DNA of 64,000 nt from Aquimarina aggregata (GTDB lineage Bacteria > Bacteroidota > Bacteroidia > Flavobacteriales > Flavobacteriaceae): NCBI RefSeq assembly GCF_001632745.1, contig NZ_LQRT01000013.1, positions 676,906 to 740,905 on the forward strand. Direction: 5' to 3'. The notes under the pieces were generated by a model. It was not told the DNA's origin, made no database searches, and worked only from the letters and a program-made list of their open reading frames with translations. Position numbers and translations under genes: made by a program. How positions within the stretch are numbered: position 1 is the first letter of the stretch; each line of letters begins with the position of its first letter. This document shows positions 26,976 to 36,642 of the stretch, piece by piece.

Positions 26976-27503
26976 ATGTACGAAGGGACTTTTCCTCATA
27001 AACGATATCAAAAAACTTTAGAATTTCTTAGAAATCACGTTCCATCTCCGGCACATATTCTTGACCTAGGTGTGAAAAACCCTTTTGTAGAGTTTATGGA
27101 AAAAGAGGGCTACTCTGTTCAAAATACTTCTGGTGAAGATTTGGATATCAATACCGAAGTCGTAAAAAACAACAGTGCAGAAGTTATCACTGCTTTTGAA
27201 ATCTTTGAACATTTACTTGCTCCTTTTAACGTATTAAGGGATAGTAGTGCCGATAAATTGGTAGCTTCAATCCCCTTAAAACTTTGGTTTTCTCCTGCCT
27301 ATAGGAGTAAAACAGATCCTTGGGATCGACATTACCATGAATTCGAAGATTGGCAATTTGATTGGCTCCTGGAAAAGTCTGGATGGGAAATAAAAGCTAG
27401 AGACAAATGGACACATCCTATAAAAAAGATTGGATTTCGACCGCTACTACGGCTCTTCACCCCTAGATACTATATTATATATGCTGAAAGAATAAAAAAC
27501 TAG
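26976..27503 (+). CDS. Small SAM-methyltransferase-like protein
   Basis: The 175-residue protein has a motif-I-like segment HILDLGVKNPF, followed by EVITAFEIFEHLLAPFNVL, the motif II/post-II pattern of class I methyltransferases. It is shorter than most and its glycine-rich loop is poor (LGVKNP rather than GxGxG), so activity is uncertain. It is followed after 10 bp by the glycosyltransferase gene and is likely co-transcribed with it. Confidence 0.75.
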   Translation: MYEGTFPHKRYQKTLEFLRNHVPSPAHILDLGVKNPFVEFMEKEGYSVQNTSGEDLDINTEVVKNNSAEVITAFEIFEHLLAPFNVLRDSSADKLVASIPLKLWFSPAYRSKTDPWDRHYHEFEDWQFDWLLEKSGWEIKARDKWTHPIKKIGFRPLLRLFTPRYYIIYAERIKN

Positions 27504-27513
27504 AGCACAAAAT

Positions 27514-28356
27514 TTGGACATATATATCATCATACCAGCTCATAATGAAGAATGTTATATTTCTCATACACTTGAGTCTTTAGTTTCTCAAACATTACTG
27601 CCAAAAAAAATAGTAGTTGTTAATGACAATTCTACAGACAACACAGAAGATATTATTAATAACTTTAGAAATAACTACAATTTTATAACACAGGTAAAAA
27701 TAAATTCCTCGCAAGATCACCTACCAGGTAGTAAGGTTATTAATGCGTTCTATGAAGGATATAAAGATGTAGACTCTAATTATGATATTATTTGCAAATT
27801 TGATGCTGATCTTATTTTTCCATCTGATTATCTAGAAAAAATGGTTAGTCATTTTAATAATACTAACCAAATAGGTATGGTTGGGGGATTTTGCTATATA
27901 GAAAAAAACCAAAAATGGGTATTAGAGAATTTAACCAATAAAGATCATATCCGTGGAGCGTTAAAGGCGTATCGAAAATCATGTTTTGAAAATATTGGTG
28001 GCCTTAAACGAGCAATGGGATGGGATACGATAGATGAATTACTTGCGCAATACCATGGTTGGCAAATCAAAACCGACTCCTCTTTAAAAGTTAAACACTT
28101 AAAACCAACCGGAAACACCTACAATTCTAAAGCAAAATATAAACAAGGCGAAGCTTTTTATCGTATGCGCTACGGCTTTTGGATTACATTAATTGCCTCG
28201 TTAAAACTAGCAATACTTAAAAAACAACCAAGACTTATTATTGATTATCTTTTAGGCTTTTTCAAAGCGCAAAAACAATCTTTTCTTGTGTCCAAAGAAG
28301 AAGGGAAATTTATACGTAAACTGCGATGGAGAAGTATAAAGAAAAAAATCTTTTAA
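27514..28356 (+). CDS. Family 2 glycosyltransferase, TTG start
   Basis: The 280-residue GT-A enzyme begins DIYIIIPAHNEE, the first strand of a GT2 fold, directly at a TTG codon. No ATG exists upstream in frame and the first internal Met is far too late. VVVNDNSTDNT and the metal-binding DAD in FDADLIFPSDYL follow. No membrane helices are obvious, so it is cytosolic or peripheral. The acceptor sugar or lipid is unknown. Confidence 0.88.
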   Translation: MDIYIIIPAHNEECYISHTLESLVSQTLLPKKIVVVNDNSTDNTEDIINNFRNNYNFITQVKINSSQDHLPGSKVINAFYEGYKDVDSNYDIICKFDADLIFPSDYLEKMVSHFNNTNQIGMVGGFCYIEKNQKWVLENLTNKDHIRGALKAYRKSCFENIGGLKRAMGWDTIDELLAQYHGWQIKTDSSLKVKHLKPTGNTYNSKAKYKQGEAFYRMRYGFWITLIASLKLAILKKQPRLIIDYLLGFFKAQKQSFLVSKEEGKFIRKLRWRSIKKKIF

Positions 28357-28401
28357 ACAAAGAAAGTATCAGTATTCTAAAGTATTTGTTTGATTTGACT
28401 C

Positions 28402-28427
28402 TTTTCAACTAAAAAATTAGTTGAAAA
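28402..28427. promoter_or_regulatory. 11-bp inverted repeat overlapping the promoter of the TlpA-type gene
   Basis: TTTTCAACTAA (28402-28412) and TTAGTTGAAAA (28417-28427) are perfect arms around four A residues. The right arm contains the TTG that would serve as -33 element for the box TATATTTG at 28440-28447 (16-nt spacer). An operator or a weak terminator are both possible. Confidence 0.45.
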
Positions 28428-28473
28428 ATTAATTTGTACTATATTTGCAATAAATATGTAACCTTATTCCGAT

Positions 28474-29880
28474 ATGAAAACAAGTCTATTCACCCTACTT
28501 CTGATTTTATTATTTACGGTTTCATGCCATAGAGAAAAAAAAGAAACTACAGATTATGTGATCCTAACTGGGTCTATATTAAATCACTCCAATACACCTT
28601 TAAACATTAAGGAATTCGACCAATACGGTTTTTCCCATGAAATAATGCTTTCATCAGAAGGGAGTTTCAGAGATACTATTTCCTTACCTTATAGTGGAAA
28701 GTATTTCTTAACAGATGATAAGACATTTAGTTCTGCCATCTATTTGGAACAAGACAAAGTATTAAATATACATCTAGATTTAGACCATCTTAAGAGCACG
28801 AAATTTACTGGTGATTTGGTCACTGAAAATAAGTATCTAGCTCTTAAAGATTCTGTCATTACAAATCTTAAACAACAACTAAAAAAACAAAAAGACTCTT
28901 TTTATCTACAAAAACCTACCGTATTTAAAGCTAAAATAGCAGATTTCAAAACCGATTTGGATAATCTTATTCTTAAACATCCTAATATGAAACCACAGTT
29001 TGTACAAGAGGAAAAGAGAGATAATCACTATCACTACCTTGACTATGTTTATAGGTTATACCCAGCTAGCTATAAATATTTAACCAAGCAACCAGATTTT
29101 AAATTTCCTGAAGGTTTTCTTGATGAGGGAAACGCACTAGACATTGACAATGGCGAAGATTTTAAGAGATCAATTCCTTACTGGTACTTAATTCATAATA
29201 AAATACAAATTGATGCTTATAAAAAAGCTTCAGAAGACAGTATCCCTTATCATAAAGCAGTTCTAGCAGTGTTAAACCCGCTTACAAGCAATAACATTAA
29301 AGATTACCAATTAAAAAGTATTGTTGGTCATAAATTAAAACCAGGTAATGCAAACAATGAAGATATATATAAGTTATTAATGAGTAACATCTCCAATAAA
29401 AAAGTACGCGAAGAGATTACCAATGCATACGATCGTATTAAAGCTGTTGCAAAAGGGAATGATTCGCCTACATTTGATTATGAAAATTTCAAAGGAGGAA
29501 GAACTAGCTTAGAAAATTTAAGAGGGAAATATGTTTACATTGATGTATGGGCAACATGGTGCGCACCATGTATAAAAGAAATCCCTTCGCTAAAAAAAAT
29601 TGAAAAGAAATACGAAAGTAGAAATATTAAATTTGTGAGCATCTCTGTTGATCAAAAACAAAGCTATGATAAATGGAAAGCTATGATTCAAGAAAAAGAA
29701 CTAGGAGGAATTCAATTGTTTTCGGATAATGCAATGCAATCGACATTTATTACAAAATATAATATTAAGGGTATCCCACGATTTATACTCATTGATCCTG
29801 CAGGAAAAATTGTCGATGCAAATGCGCCGAGGCCTTCCCATCCAGAATTAATTGAATTATTTAATACGCTAAAAATATAG
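28474..29880 (+). CDS. TlpA-family thiol-disulfide oxidoreductase lipoprotein
   Basis: The 468-residue protein starts with a lipoprotein signal (LLFTVSC, lipid Cys at about residue 18). An N-terminal DUF4369-like beta domain and a helical linker are followed by a thioredoxin-fold TlpA domain (about 330-468) with the active site WATWCAPC and the cis-Pro region GIPRFILID. Such Bacteroidota lipoproteins are periplasm- or membrane-facing thiol oxidoreductases. It is a single gene with a bidirectional terminator downstream. Confidence 0.92.
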   Translation: MKTSLFTLLLILLFTVSCHREKKETTDYVILTGSILNHSNTPLNIKEFDQYGFSHEIMLSSEGSFRDTISLPYSGKYFLTDDKTFSSAIYLEQDKVLNIHLDLDHLKSTKFTGDLVTENKYLALKDSVITNLKQQLKKQKDSFYLQKPTVFKAKIADFKTDLDNLILKHPNMKPQFVQEEKRDNHYHYLDYVYRLYPASYKYLTKQPDFKFPEGFLDEGNALDIDNGEDFKRSIPYWYLIHNKIQIDAYKKASEDSIPYHKAVLAVLNPLTSNNIKDYQLKSIVGHKLKPGNANNEDIYKLLMSNISNKKVREEITNAYDRIKAVAKGNDSPTFDYENFKGGRTSLENLRGKYVYIDVWATWCAPCIKEIPSLKKIEKKYESRNIKFVSISVDQKQSYDKWKAMIQEKELGGIQLFSDNAMQSTFITKYNIKGIPRFILIDPAGKIVDANAPRPSHPELIELFNTLKI

Positions 29881-29905
29881 CTTTTCACTATTGATTTTTT
29901 TTGTA

Positions 29906-29941
29906 AAAAAGTCTCAATACACCTAAATATTGAGACTTTTT
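29906..29941. terminator. Bidirectional terminator between convergent genes
   Basis: AAAAAGTCTCAATA (29906-29919) pairs perfectly with TATTGAGACTTTTT (29928-29941). It serves the TlpA-type gene and the convergent pafA gene. Confidence 0.9.
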
Positions 29942-29950
29942 ATGAGCCCT

Positions 29951-31585
29951 TTATTGAATAACAAAAGACAATACATCTCCCGTTGCACCATTAGGAAATG
30001 TAATCCCTAACAAAGCTGAAATAGTTGGTGCAATATCTGTTATCTTAGTTTTTTGAGTCGTGCTTCCTTTTTTAATACCATGTCCGAAAAACAATAATGG
30101 AGCATGTGTGTCATATATCATTCCGCTACCATGAGTAGAACCAGTCTTAGAATATGATATTGTAGCTGGATCCATAATAACAACGACGTCTCCACTTCTT
30201 TTTTGATTAAAACCTTTCTGAATTAATCTTGCAATACCCGATGTATACTCAACAGATTCAAGTTGACTTCTGGTAAAAACTTTATCTACTTGGTTTTCTT
30301 GCAATATAAAATGTGCTATACTCTTTTGAAGTTTTTCTGCATCGATAGCATTGTTAATCAATTCTTTGTAATCAAAAAAGATTTGATTGTTTGAAATATT
30401 TTCTATTAAATTATCAGCTTTAAAGACCTCTTTAACATACGACCTTACCTTTTCTTCAAACACTTTACTGTCAAAATAACCTGCCGGAATTTTTATAGAC
30501 TGTAAATATAAAGGTACATGAACTGCTCCATGATCTGCCGTTAAAAAAACAGTATACTGTCCTTTACCTACTTTTTGATCAAGTTTGTTTAACAACCTTT
30601 CTATATCAGCATCTAATCTTAAATATGTATCCTGTACTTCTTTAGAATTTACTCCAAAATTATGTCCTACATAATCGGTACTTGAAAAACTAATTGTAAG
30701 AAAATCTGTAACCTCATCTGCTCCCAGGGCTTCACCATCAATAGCTTCAATAGCAAAATCTGCAGTCAAACTATTTCCAAATGCAGTAGACTTTATGAGA
30801 TCATACCCTTCATTAGCTTTCTTTAACTTTCTTAAGTCATAAGGAAATGTTGCTGTTTCTTTTCCTTCAAAACCTCTTTCAAATGTATTTAAATCTTTAC
30901 CACTCTCTGTATATGTTTTAATATCTTCCTTGGTATCCCATACTTTAAAGTACGATGCCGCTTTTCCTGATGCGTTAAATTTTTTAACCCATTCTGGTAA
31001 TTCATTTCTATAATATGTACTGGTAATCCATTTACCTTCATCTTTTCCTCTAAACCAATACGCCCCATTAGCTGTATGTCCCGCAGGGAGTATTGCACCG
31101 CGATCTTTTATCGCAATTCCAATAGTTTTTCCTTTTAATTGTGTATGTAATCTATTTTGATCTGCCACAGAAGTAGTTTTCATTCTATGCGGAGACATTT
31201 GCTCCATTTCACTATCAGAACCCACTGGCTTAACAGAAGGATCATTAGCACAGTATACCATCTTTTTACTAAACTTATCATACCAATGATTCGAAATAAT
31301 CCCATGGTTTTGAGGTGTTGTCCCTGTATACACTGATGTATGCCCAGGTCCTGTATATGTAGGAACATAGTTAAAATGATTATTCTTACAGTTATATCCA
31401 TTAGTAATCATACGCTTAAATCCACCATCACAAAAACGATTATAAAATCGAGTTAAATAGTCGTATCGCATTTGGTCAACTACAATCCCGACTACCAATT
31501 TTGGAGATTTATGAATTGCTTCTTGTGATTTACAAGGAATAGATAACATTACGAATAATGCGATCAGAAATACATTCTTTATCAT
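29951..31585 (-). CDS. pafA: PafA-type alkaline phosphatase
   Basis: The 544-residue exported enzyme has a signal peptide (residues 1-20) and the PafA active-site pattern: metal Asp37 in VVDQM, Thr78 nucleophile in YTGPGH, Asn99 in SNHW, and Lys160/Arg162 in IKDRGAILPAGH. These match the K-x-R pair that distinguishes PafA. SSTDYVGHNFG and TADHGAVHVP supply further zinc ligands. It releases phosphate from a wide range of phosphomonoesters in the periplasm. Monocistronic, convergent with the TlpA-type gene. Confidence 0.92.
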   Translation of the reverse strand: MIKNVFLIALFVMLSIPCKSQEAIHKSPKLVVGIVVDQMRYDYLTRFYNRFCDGGFKRMITNGYNCKNNHFNYVPTYTGPGHTSVYTGTTPQNHGIISNHWYDKFSKKMVYCANDPSVKPVGSDSEMEQMSPHRMKTTSVADQNRLHTQLKGKTIGIAIKDRGAILPAGHTANGAYWFRGKDEGKWITSTYYRNELPEWVKKFNASGKAASYFKVWDTKEDIKTYTESGKDLNTFERGFEGKETATFPYDLRKLKKANEGYDLIKSTAFGNSLTADFAIEAIDGEALGADEVTDFLTISFSSTDYVGHNFGVNSKEVQDTYLRLDADIERLLNKLDQKVGKGQYTVFLTADHGAVHVPLYLQSIKIPAGYFDSKVFEEKVRSYVKEVFKADNLIENISNNQIFFDYKELINNAIDAEKLQKSIAHFILQENQVDKVFTRSQLESVEYTSGIARLIQKGFNQKRSGDVVVIMDPATISYSKTGSTHGSGMIYDTHAPLLFFGHGIKKGSTTQKTKITDIAPTISALLGITFPNGATGDVLSFVIQ

Positions 31586-31717
31586 TACTTTAAATTTTAT
31601 AAATCTTGCTCTTTTCGAGTTTACCTAAAATAGTATTTCTGCAAATGTAAAACTTTAATAGAAGGTTAAATGGTGTAGCTATTTTTTTTTCTATTTTAGC
31701 CTTTCTAATTATAAAGA

Positions 31718-32455
31718 ATGTTTTACTTAGACGATATCGGTCGCTATTTTTTAATGCTTAAAGGAGTTTTTAGTCGAATGACTAAAGGTTCGGTAATTAG
31801 AAATCTGATTTTTAAAGAAATAGATGACCTCATTATAGGATCTTTAGGAATAACGGTATTTCTTGCCTTTTTTATTGGAGCTGTTGTAGCCATACAAACT
31901 GCATTAAACCTTACCAATCCTTTAATTCCTAAAAAACTAATTGCATTTGCCTCCAGGCAGTCTGTAATTCTAGAGTTTGCCCCTACCTTTATATCAGTAA
32001 TTATGGCGGGTAAAGTTGGATCATTTATTACGTCCAGTATAGGAACCATGAGAGTTACAGAGCAAATTGATGCATTAGAGGTCATGGGGATAAATTCTCT
32101 TAATTATTTAGTTTTCCCAAAAATCATCGCGATGCTTATGTATCCGTTTGTAATTGCTATTGCTATGTTTACAGGAATCTGTGGAGCGTATATTGCAGGA
32201 GTTTATGGGGGTTTTGTTTCTAGCACAGATTTTTTAACGGGTTTAAGAGAAGAATTTATTCCTTATCACTTGGTATATGCCTTTATAAAAACGTTCTTAT
32301 ACTCCTTTTTATTAGCTACTATACCATCGTTTCATGGGTATTATATGAAAGGAGGAGCTCTAGAGGTTGGTAAAGCGAGTACTTCGGCCTTTGTTTGGAC
32401 AACTGTAGTCATTATTATCACTAATTATGTACTCACGCAATTATTACTAAGCTAA
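31718..32455 (+). CDS. mlaE: MlaE-family ABC transporter permease
   Basis: The 245-residue permease has the conserved MlaE core (FAPTFISVIMAGKVGSFITSSIGTMRVTEQIDALEVMGIN) and about five membrane helices. It belongs to the phospholipid-transport Mla/YrbE family of the inner membrane. Its stop overlaps the ATG of the ATPase gene by one base. The substrate-binding MlaD/MCE subunit is not in the window. Confidence 0.93.
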   Translation: MFYLDDIGRYFLMLKGVFSRMTKGSVIRNLIFKEIDDLIIGSLGITVFLAFFIGAVVAIQTALNLTNPLIPKKLIAFASRQSVILEFAPTFISVIMAGKVGSFITSSIGTMRVTEQIDALEVMGINSLNYLVFPKIIAMLMYPFVIAIAMFTGICGAYIAGVYGGFVSSTDFLTGLREEFIPYHLVYAFIKTFLYSFLLATIPSFHGYYMKGGALEVGKASTSAFVWTTVVIIITNYVLTQLLLS

Positions 32456-33219
32456 TGATAGAAGTTATCAATTTACATAAAGGTTTTAATGGAGAAGCTA
32501 TCTTAAAAGGTATTACAACTACTTTTGATAGAGGCAAAACCAATCTTATAATTGGAACTAGTGGAAGTGGAAAAACGGTATTTTTAAAATGTCTATTAGG
32601 ACTTTTTACTCCCGAAGAAGGTACGATCTGCTATGATGGCTCTACATACTCTGATTTAAACGAGCAGCAACAACGTGACCTTAGAGAACAAATGGGTATG
32701 GTTTTTCAAGGGAGTGCCTTGTTTGATTCTATGACTGTTGAAGAAAATGTTATGTTTCCTTTAATGATGTTTACTAAGCAAAAAAAGGAAGAAATGACTG
32801 AAAGAGTTCATGAGGTTTTAAACCGAGTAAACTTAGAAAATGCAGACAAAAAACTTCCTTCTGAAATTAGTGGCGGGATGCAAAAACGTGTAGCTATTGC
32901 TCGGGCCATAGTGACCCGACCAAAGTACCTATTTTGTGATGAACCAAATTCTGGTTTAGATCCTAGAACCGCAATTGTTATTGATAATCTGATTAAAGAA
33001 ATCACAGAAGAGTATGATATCACAACTGTGATTAATACTCATGATATGAATTCTGTAATGGAAATTGGAGAAAAAATCGTCTTTCTCAAAAACGGATATC
33101 TAGAATGGGAAGGTGATAAAACACAAATTTTCAAAACAGATAACAAAGCCGTTACTGATTTTGTATATTCATCAAATCTATTCAAAAAAGTCCGCGATGC
33201 TCAATTAAAAGGGTTATAA
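32455..33219 (+). CDS. mlaF: MlaF-family ABC transporter ATP-binding protein
   Basis: The 254-residue ATPase has Walker A GTSGSGKT, signature EISGGMQKR, Walker B YLFCDEPNSGLD and the switch His in NTHDMNS. It is translationally coupled to the permease gene. Together they form the ATPase-permease core of a lipid-asymmetry transporter. Ten base pairs separate its end from a convergent gene. Confidence 0.94.
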   Translation: MIEVINLHKGFNGEAILKGITTTFDRGKTNLIIGTSGSGKTVFLKCLLGLFTPEEGTICYDGSTYSDLNEQQQRDLREQMGMVFQGSALFDSMTVEENVMFPLMMFTKQKKEEMTERVHEVLNRVNLENADKKLPSEISGGMQKRVAIARAIVTRPKYLFCDEPNSGLDPRTAIVIDNLIKEITEEYDITTVINTHDMNSVMEIGEKIVFLKNGYLEWEGDKTQIFKTDNKAVTDFVYSSNLFKKVRDAQLKGL

Positions 33220-33229
33220 TATCTACCAT

Positions 33230-33826
33230 TTATCCTCTTCGTCTTTCTAGTAAAATCATCATCATTAATCCCAATAATATTCGCTCTTGATCGTCTTGAT
33301 CTATTTGAATTAATTTTGATATTTCAAACTTTCTGCCAAAAAAAGAAGGTTCTTTTTTAAGTCGTATTACAATTTCGTCTTTTGAGTTGACTACTTTGTA
33401 TGATGGATTAAAAAGGTAACCGGTTAACATACTCAAAACAGGTATTTGTCCTAATAAAGAATCTAAAACTTTAACCCAACCATTTTCTTCTCTAATATGG
33501 TATTGCAACTTTTGATGTTGATCGATCAGTTCATATTCGGCTTTCCACAATGATGCCCATCCTTTTCTAGCAATTTTACCCGTTTCATTTCCATGCGCAT
33601 CAGAGAAACTATATGCCGCAGAAAAATCTATCCACTTATCGGCTTTAATACTAAAATTGACTTTACTTTTGCTCTCATCCTCATAAATAGCAATATCTTC
33701 TTTAAGCTTAAACATTTTTTGTTTTACATATGCTACAGTCTTTCCACTGGCATCTTTAGCGGTAAAATCATTTGCTAATGTGGTAATATTAAAAGTAAAT
33801 TTAATTGGAAATTGTAATTCTTTCAT
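33230..33826 (-). CDS. LURP-one-related/scramblase-like protein
   Basis: The 198-residue protein is rich in predicted strands, with FTAKDASGKTVAYVKQKMFKLKEDIAIYED and GKIARKGWASLWKAEYEL resembling the LURP-one-related/Tubby C-terminal-like fold. A C-terminal hydrophobic stretch (LLGLMMMILLERRRG) may touch the membrane. The function is unknown. Convergence with the Mla genes may be chance. Confidence 0.75.
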   Translation of the reverse strand: MKELQFPIKFTFNITTLANDFTAKDASGKTVAYVKQKMFKLKEDIAIYEDESKSKVNFSIKADKWIDFSAAYSFSDAHGNETGKIARKGWASLWKAEYELIDQHQKLQYHIREENGWVKVLDSLLGQIPVLSMLTGYLFNPSYKVVNSKDEIVIRLKKEPSFFGRKFEISKLIQIDQDDQERILLGLMMMILLERRRG

Positions 33827-33855
33827 TTTGACGTTTTATTTGACACTTATATTCC

Positions 33856-33893
33856 AAAAAAAATAGTTCACACATAGGTAAACTATTTTTTTT
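33856..33893 (-). terminator. Terminator of the tail-fibre-like gene
   Basis: A-rich 13-bp arms (33856-33868 and 33881-33893) with a T-rich tail on the minus strand, 17 bp past the stop of the gene at 33910. Confidence 0.8.
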
Positions 33894-33909
33894 CTCTTTT
33901 TTATTATAA

Positions 33910-35043
33910 CTATTTTCTAGACTCTAATTTTTCAAGTCGCTCTTGTAATTCCAAGAATTTATTAGCTAAAATTTTTAATTCTTCATTCTCTTTTCCAACA
34001 TTTTCATTTTCGGCCTCTAGCTCATTAATTCTTTTTTCTTGATTAATTGTATATAATGTTAGTTCTTCAATCTTCTGAAGCAACTTTGCGTCCATCTCTC
34101 CAAGAAATATTCCCTTTTCCTTAACCTCTTTTGCACTTGGAATATCTTGTAAGTGCCCTTTGATTTTAATATGATCTTCTACCTCTTTTAATGTTGGTAA
34201 TTTATAATCGTCGTAAAATACAAAATCGGACCAGCCTGTTTCAACTTTAATTTCTTTAGCTCTTATTTTACCATTAACAGCTAGCTTCCAAGCTCCAGGA
34301 TTTGTGGTTCCTATACCAACACCACTTCCATCTCCTTTGATAGTTACTAATTTTAAATTTCCATTATTGCTATTAAAAGATATATCTTGTGAATCTCTTG
34401 TCTCAATTTCTAAATTCAAATTATAGCTCCTAATCTCATTTGCACCTCCAGTATTATTCCTAAAAAGTAAGGTTCCTTCAGTACCCCCAAGCTTTATCCC
34501 CTCAGAAGTTCCATATACATCTAATGCAAAATCTGGGGTGATTGTTCCTATTCCAACACCACTTCCATCTCCTTTAATAGTCATCAATCTTGAAGTTCCA
34601 TTATTACTATTAAAAAATATATCTTGCGTGTCTCTTGTCTCGATTTTTAAATTCAAACCATAACTCCTTATCTCATTTGCACCTCCTGTATTGTTTCTAA
34701 AAAGCAAGGTTCCTTCTGAATCTCCAAGTTTTATCCCTTCAGAAGTTCCATATACATCTAATCTGTAACTTGGATTTACAGTACCAATCCCAACATATCC
34801 ATTGGGTCTAATTGTCATTAAATGATTAGTTCCTTTGTTAAAAAAATGAATATTTCCAATAGTTTTTTCCACACTACCTATATACAACTGATTAGAACCA
34901 TTAAGCCCAAAAGCCCTTGAAAACCCTGATTCTCCAACTTTTTGAACTCTGATATAATCGGTACTATTATTTAAATCAACATTTTGCGCGCTAATTTCAA
35001 AAGTTAATACAAGTAAAATAACTGATAAGATAATATTTCTCAT
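33910..35043 (-). CDS. Secreted tail-fibre-like repeat protein with C-terminal coiled coil
   Basis: The 377-residue protein has a signal peptide (to about residue 20) and two 79-residue repeats marked by VGIGTxxP and LDVYGTSEGIKLG, nearly identical in protein and DNA. A third VGIGTTNP leads into a conserved KEIKVETGWSDFVFYDDYKLPTLKEVEDHI domain. A C-terminal coiled coil rich in Glu/Lys/Leu (about 325-377) ends the protein. This is the common Bacteroidota tail-fibre-domain protein; it is not part of a phage here. A trimeric fibre at the cell surface is inferred. Confidence 0.82.
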   Translation of the reverse strand: MRNIILSVILLVLTFEISAQNVDLNNSTDYIRVQKVGESGFSRAFGLNGSNQLYIGSVEKTIGNIHFFNKGTNHLMTIRPNGYVGIGTVNPSYRLDVYGTSEGIKLGDSEGTLLFRNNTGGANEIRSYGLNLKIETRDTQDIFFNSNNGTSRLMTIKGDGSGVGIGTITPDFALDVYGTSEGIKLGGTEGTLLFRNNTGGANEIRSYNLNLEIETRDSQDISFNSNNGNLKLVTIKGDGSGVGIGTTNPGAWKLAVNGKIRAKEIKVETGWSDFVFYDDYKLPTLKEVEDHIKIKGHLQDIPSAKEVKEKGIFLGEMDAKLLQKIEELTLYTINQEKRINELEAENENVGKENEELKILANKFLELQERLEKLESRK

Positions 35044-35174
35044 TTTAAATTTAATATTTAGATAGTTATTATAATCTATGTCATCTACATCAAAAATGTT
35101 ACCTTAAATAATCACTTCTTCACAAATGTAACCGGTATTTTTTTTCGGAAAGATATTATGATTAATCTTAAACG

Positions 35175-36635
35175 CTACTCTATATGCAGGGTATCTGTTT
35201 TCATTTCTTTGGTAATCCATTCTTGTAGTGACCTAACTCTAATAGCATTTAAACTATCTGACACTTTAAATTTCCATCTAGGAAAAATCACCTTTACCGT
35301 ATCAACTTTTAAGAAATTAGATTGTAAAACCTCACCATACCCTAATCTTTCTAAATCCGGGAAACGTATTTTAGCATCTTTGGCAATACTAGCATAGGGC
35401 AATACTTTTACTGGTATTACTTTGTTAGCTTCTCTAAGACTGGTTTCTAAACCTGCTATCTGAATTTTAAGGTCTTCAATCTCATCCAAAAGTTGACTGT
35501 TTTCTTTTTCTAAACGATTAATTTGTTCTATCGACCTGTCATAAGCTTTCGACACTTGGTCAATACCTCTGGCTTTGTTTCCTCTTACAGTAAGTTTAAA
35601 ATCACTTATGCTTTCATATTTTAAAATTTCATTATGCAAATCACTTGCTGTGGCCTCTGAAATTTCACCGTCAAAAAATAATTTTAACGTTCTATTATTA
35701 TAATCATATATAGGCTTTCTTAGATACAGATTTTCATTAGCATCTACCTCGTTTGCAATAAAGCTTTCAAAATCCCCATACGCTTTACTTTCATTAAGAG
35801 TAACCCAAAACGTATACAGCGCAGGTATCATAACTACTAATGCCAGAATAGAAGCTATTCGAGCTGTTAATTTTCTTTTGGCAGAATTAGCATATCTAAT
35901 CATCGGGAATCTCAACAACTTCAGCACTAGAAAAGTTGCTAAACCAATAAAAATTGTATTAATAATAAAAAGATACATTGCCCCTATGGCATAATCATAT
36001 TTACCTATTGCTAACCCAAAACCAACCGTACATAATGGCGGCATTAAAGCTGTAGCAATTGCCACACCAAAAATTACACTGGCTATTGTTCCTTTTTTAG
36101 TTCTGGCAATAATTAGTGCCATACCTCCAAAGAAGGCTATCAATACATCTCTTATATCGGGTTTTGTTCTTGCTAATAACTCTGAAGATTCTTCTTTAAG
36201 AGGAAACAACCAGAAAAACAACCATGCTGTAATCACACTAAGCACAACCATTACTACAAAATTCACTAATGATTTTCTTAATGTGTCTATATCATTAACT
36301 GCAATTGACATTCCCATACCTAAAATAGGCCCCATAAGGGGTGATATTAACATGGCTCCAATAACTACAGGTATCGAATTTGCATTTAGCCCTATAGAGG
36401 CAATAAAGATTGAACAAATTAAAATCCAAGCAGTAGCTCCTTTAAATGGGATATCAGCCTTAATTAATTCTATTGTACTTTCTCGATCTGTATCATTTCG
36501 AAAATCAAGTAATTCTTTCAAAAAAGTTGAAAAACTTTTAAACAACCCTTTTGCATCTTGTTTTACAGCTTCTTTCTGCTGCTCTACTTTTTGATCTTGA
36601 GTTTTATTATTAAATTCTTCTTTATTTTCTTCCAT
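35175..36635 (-). CDS. DUF389-family membrane protein
   Basis: The 486-residue protein has the DUF389 core in its N-terminal half (IGLNANSIPVVIGAMLISPLMGPILGMG and later GVAIATALMPPLCTVGFGLA) with about six helices. A C-terminal soluble extension contains a predicted coiled coil (RSIEQINRLEKENSQLLDEIEDL). The family role is unknown. It lies 7 bp downstream of manC and may be co-transcribed with it. Confidence 0.9.
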   Translation of the reverse strand: MEENKEEFNNKTQDQKVEQQKEAVKQDAKGLFKSFSTFLKELLDFRNDTDRESTIELIKADIPFKGATAWILICSIFIASIGLNANSIPVVIGAMLISPLMGPILGMGMSIAVNDIDTLRKSLVNFVVMVVLSVITAWLFFWLFPLKEESSELLARTKPDIRDVLIAFFGGMALIIARTKKGTIASVIFGVAIATALMPPLCTVGFGLAIGKYDYAIGAMYLFIINTIFIGLATFLVLKLLRFPMIRYANSAKRKLTARIASILALVVMIPALYTFWVTLNESKAYGDFESFIANEVDANENLYLRKPIYDYNNRTLKLFFDGEISEATASDLHNEILKYESISDFKLTVRGNKARGIDQVSKAYDRSIEQINRLEKENSQLLDEIEDLKIQIAGLETSLREANKVIPVKVLPYASIAKDAKIRFPDLERLGYGEVLQSNFLKVDTVKVIFPRWKFKVSDSLNAIRVRSLQEWITKEMKTDTLHIE

Positions 36636-36642
36636 TAGTATA

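Noticed and set aside
33910..35043. Tail-fibre-like protein as a sign of a prophage.
   Set aside because: It has its own signal peptide, and no other phage genes are near; such proteins are common secreted proteins in Bacteroidota.
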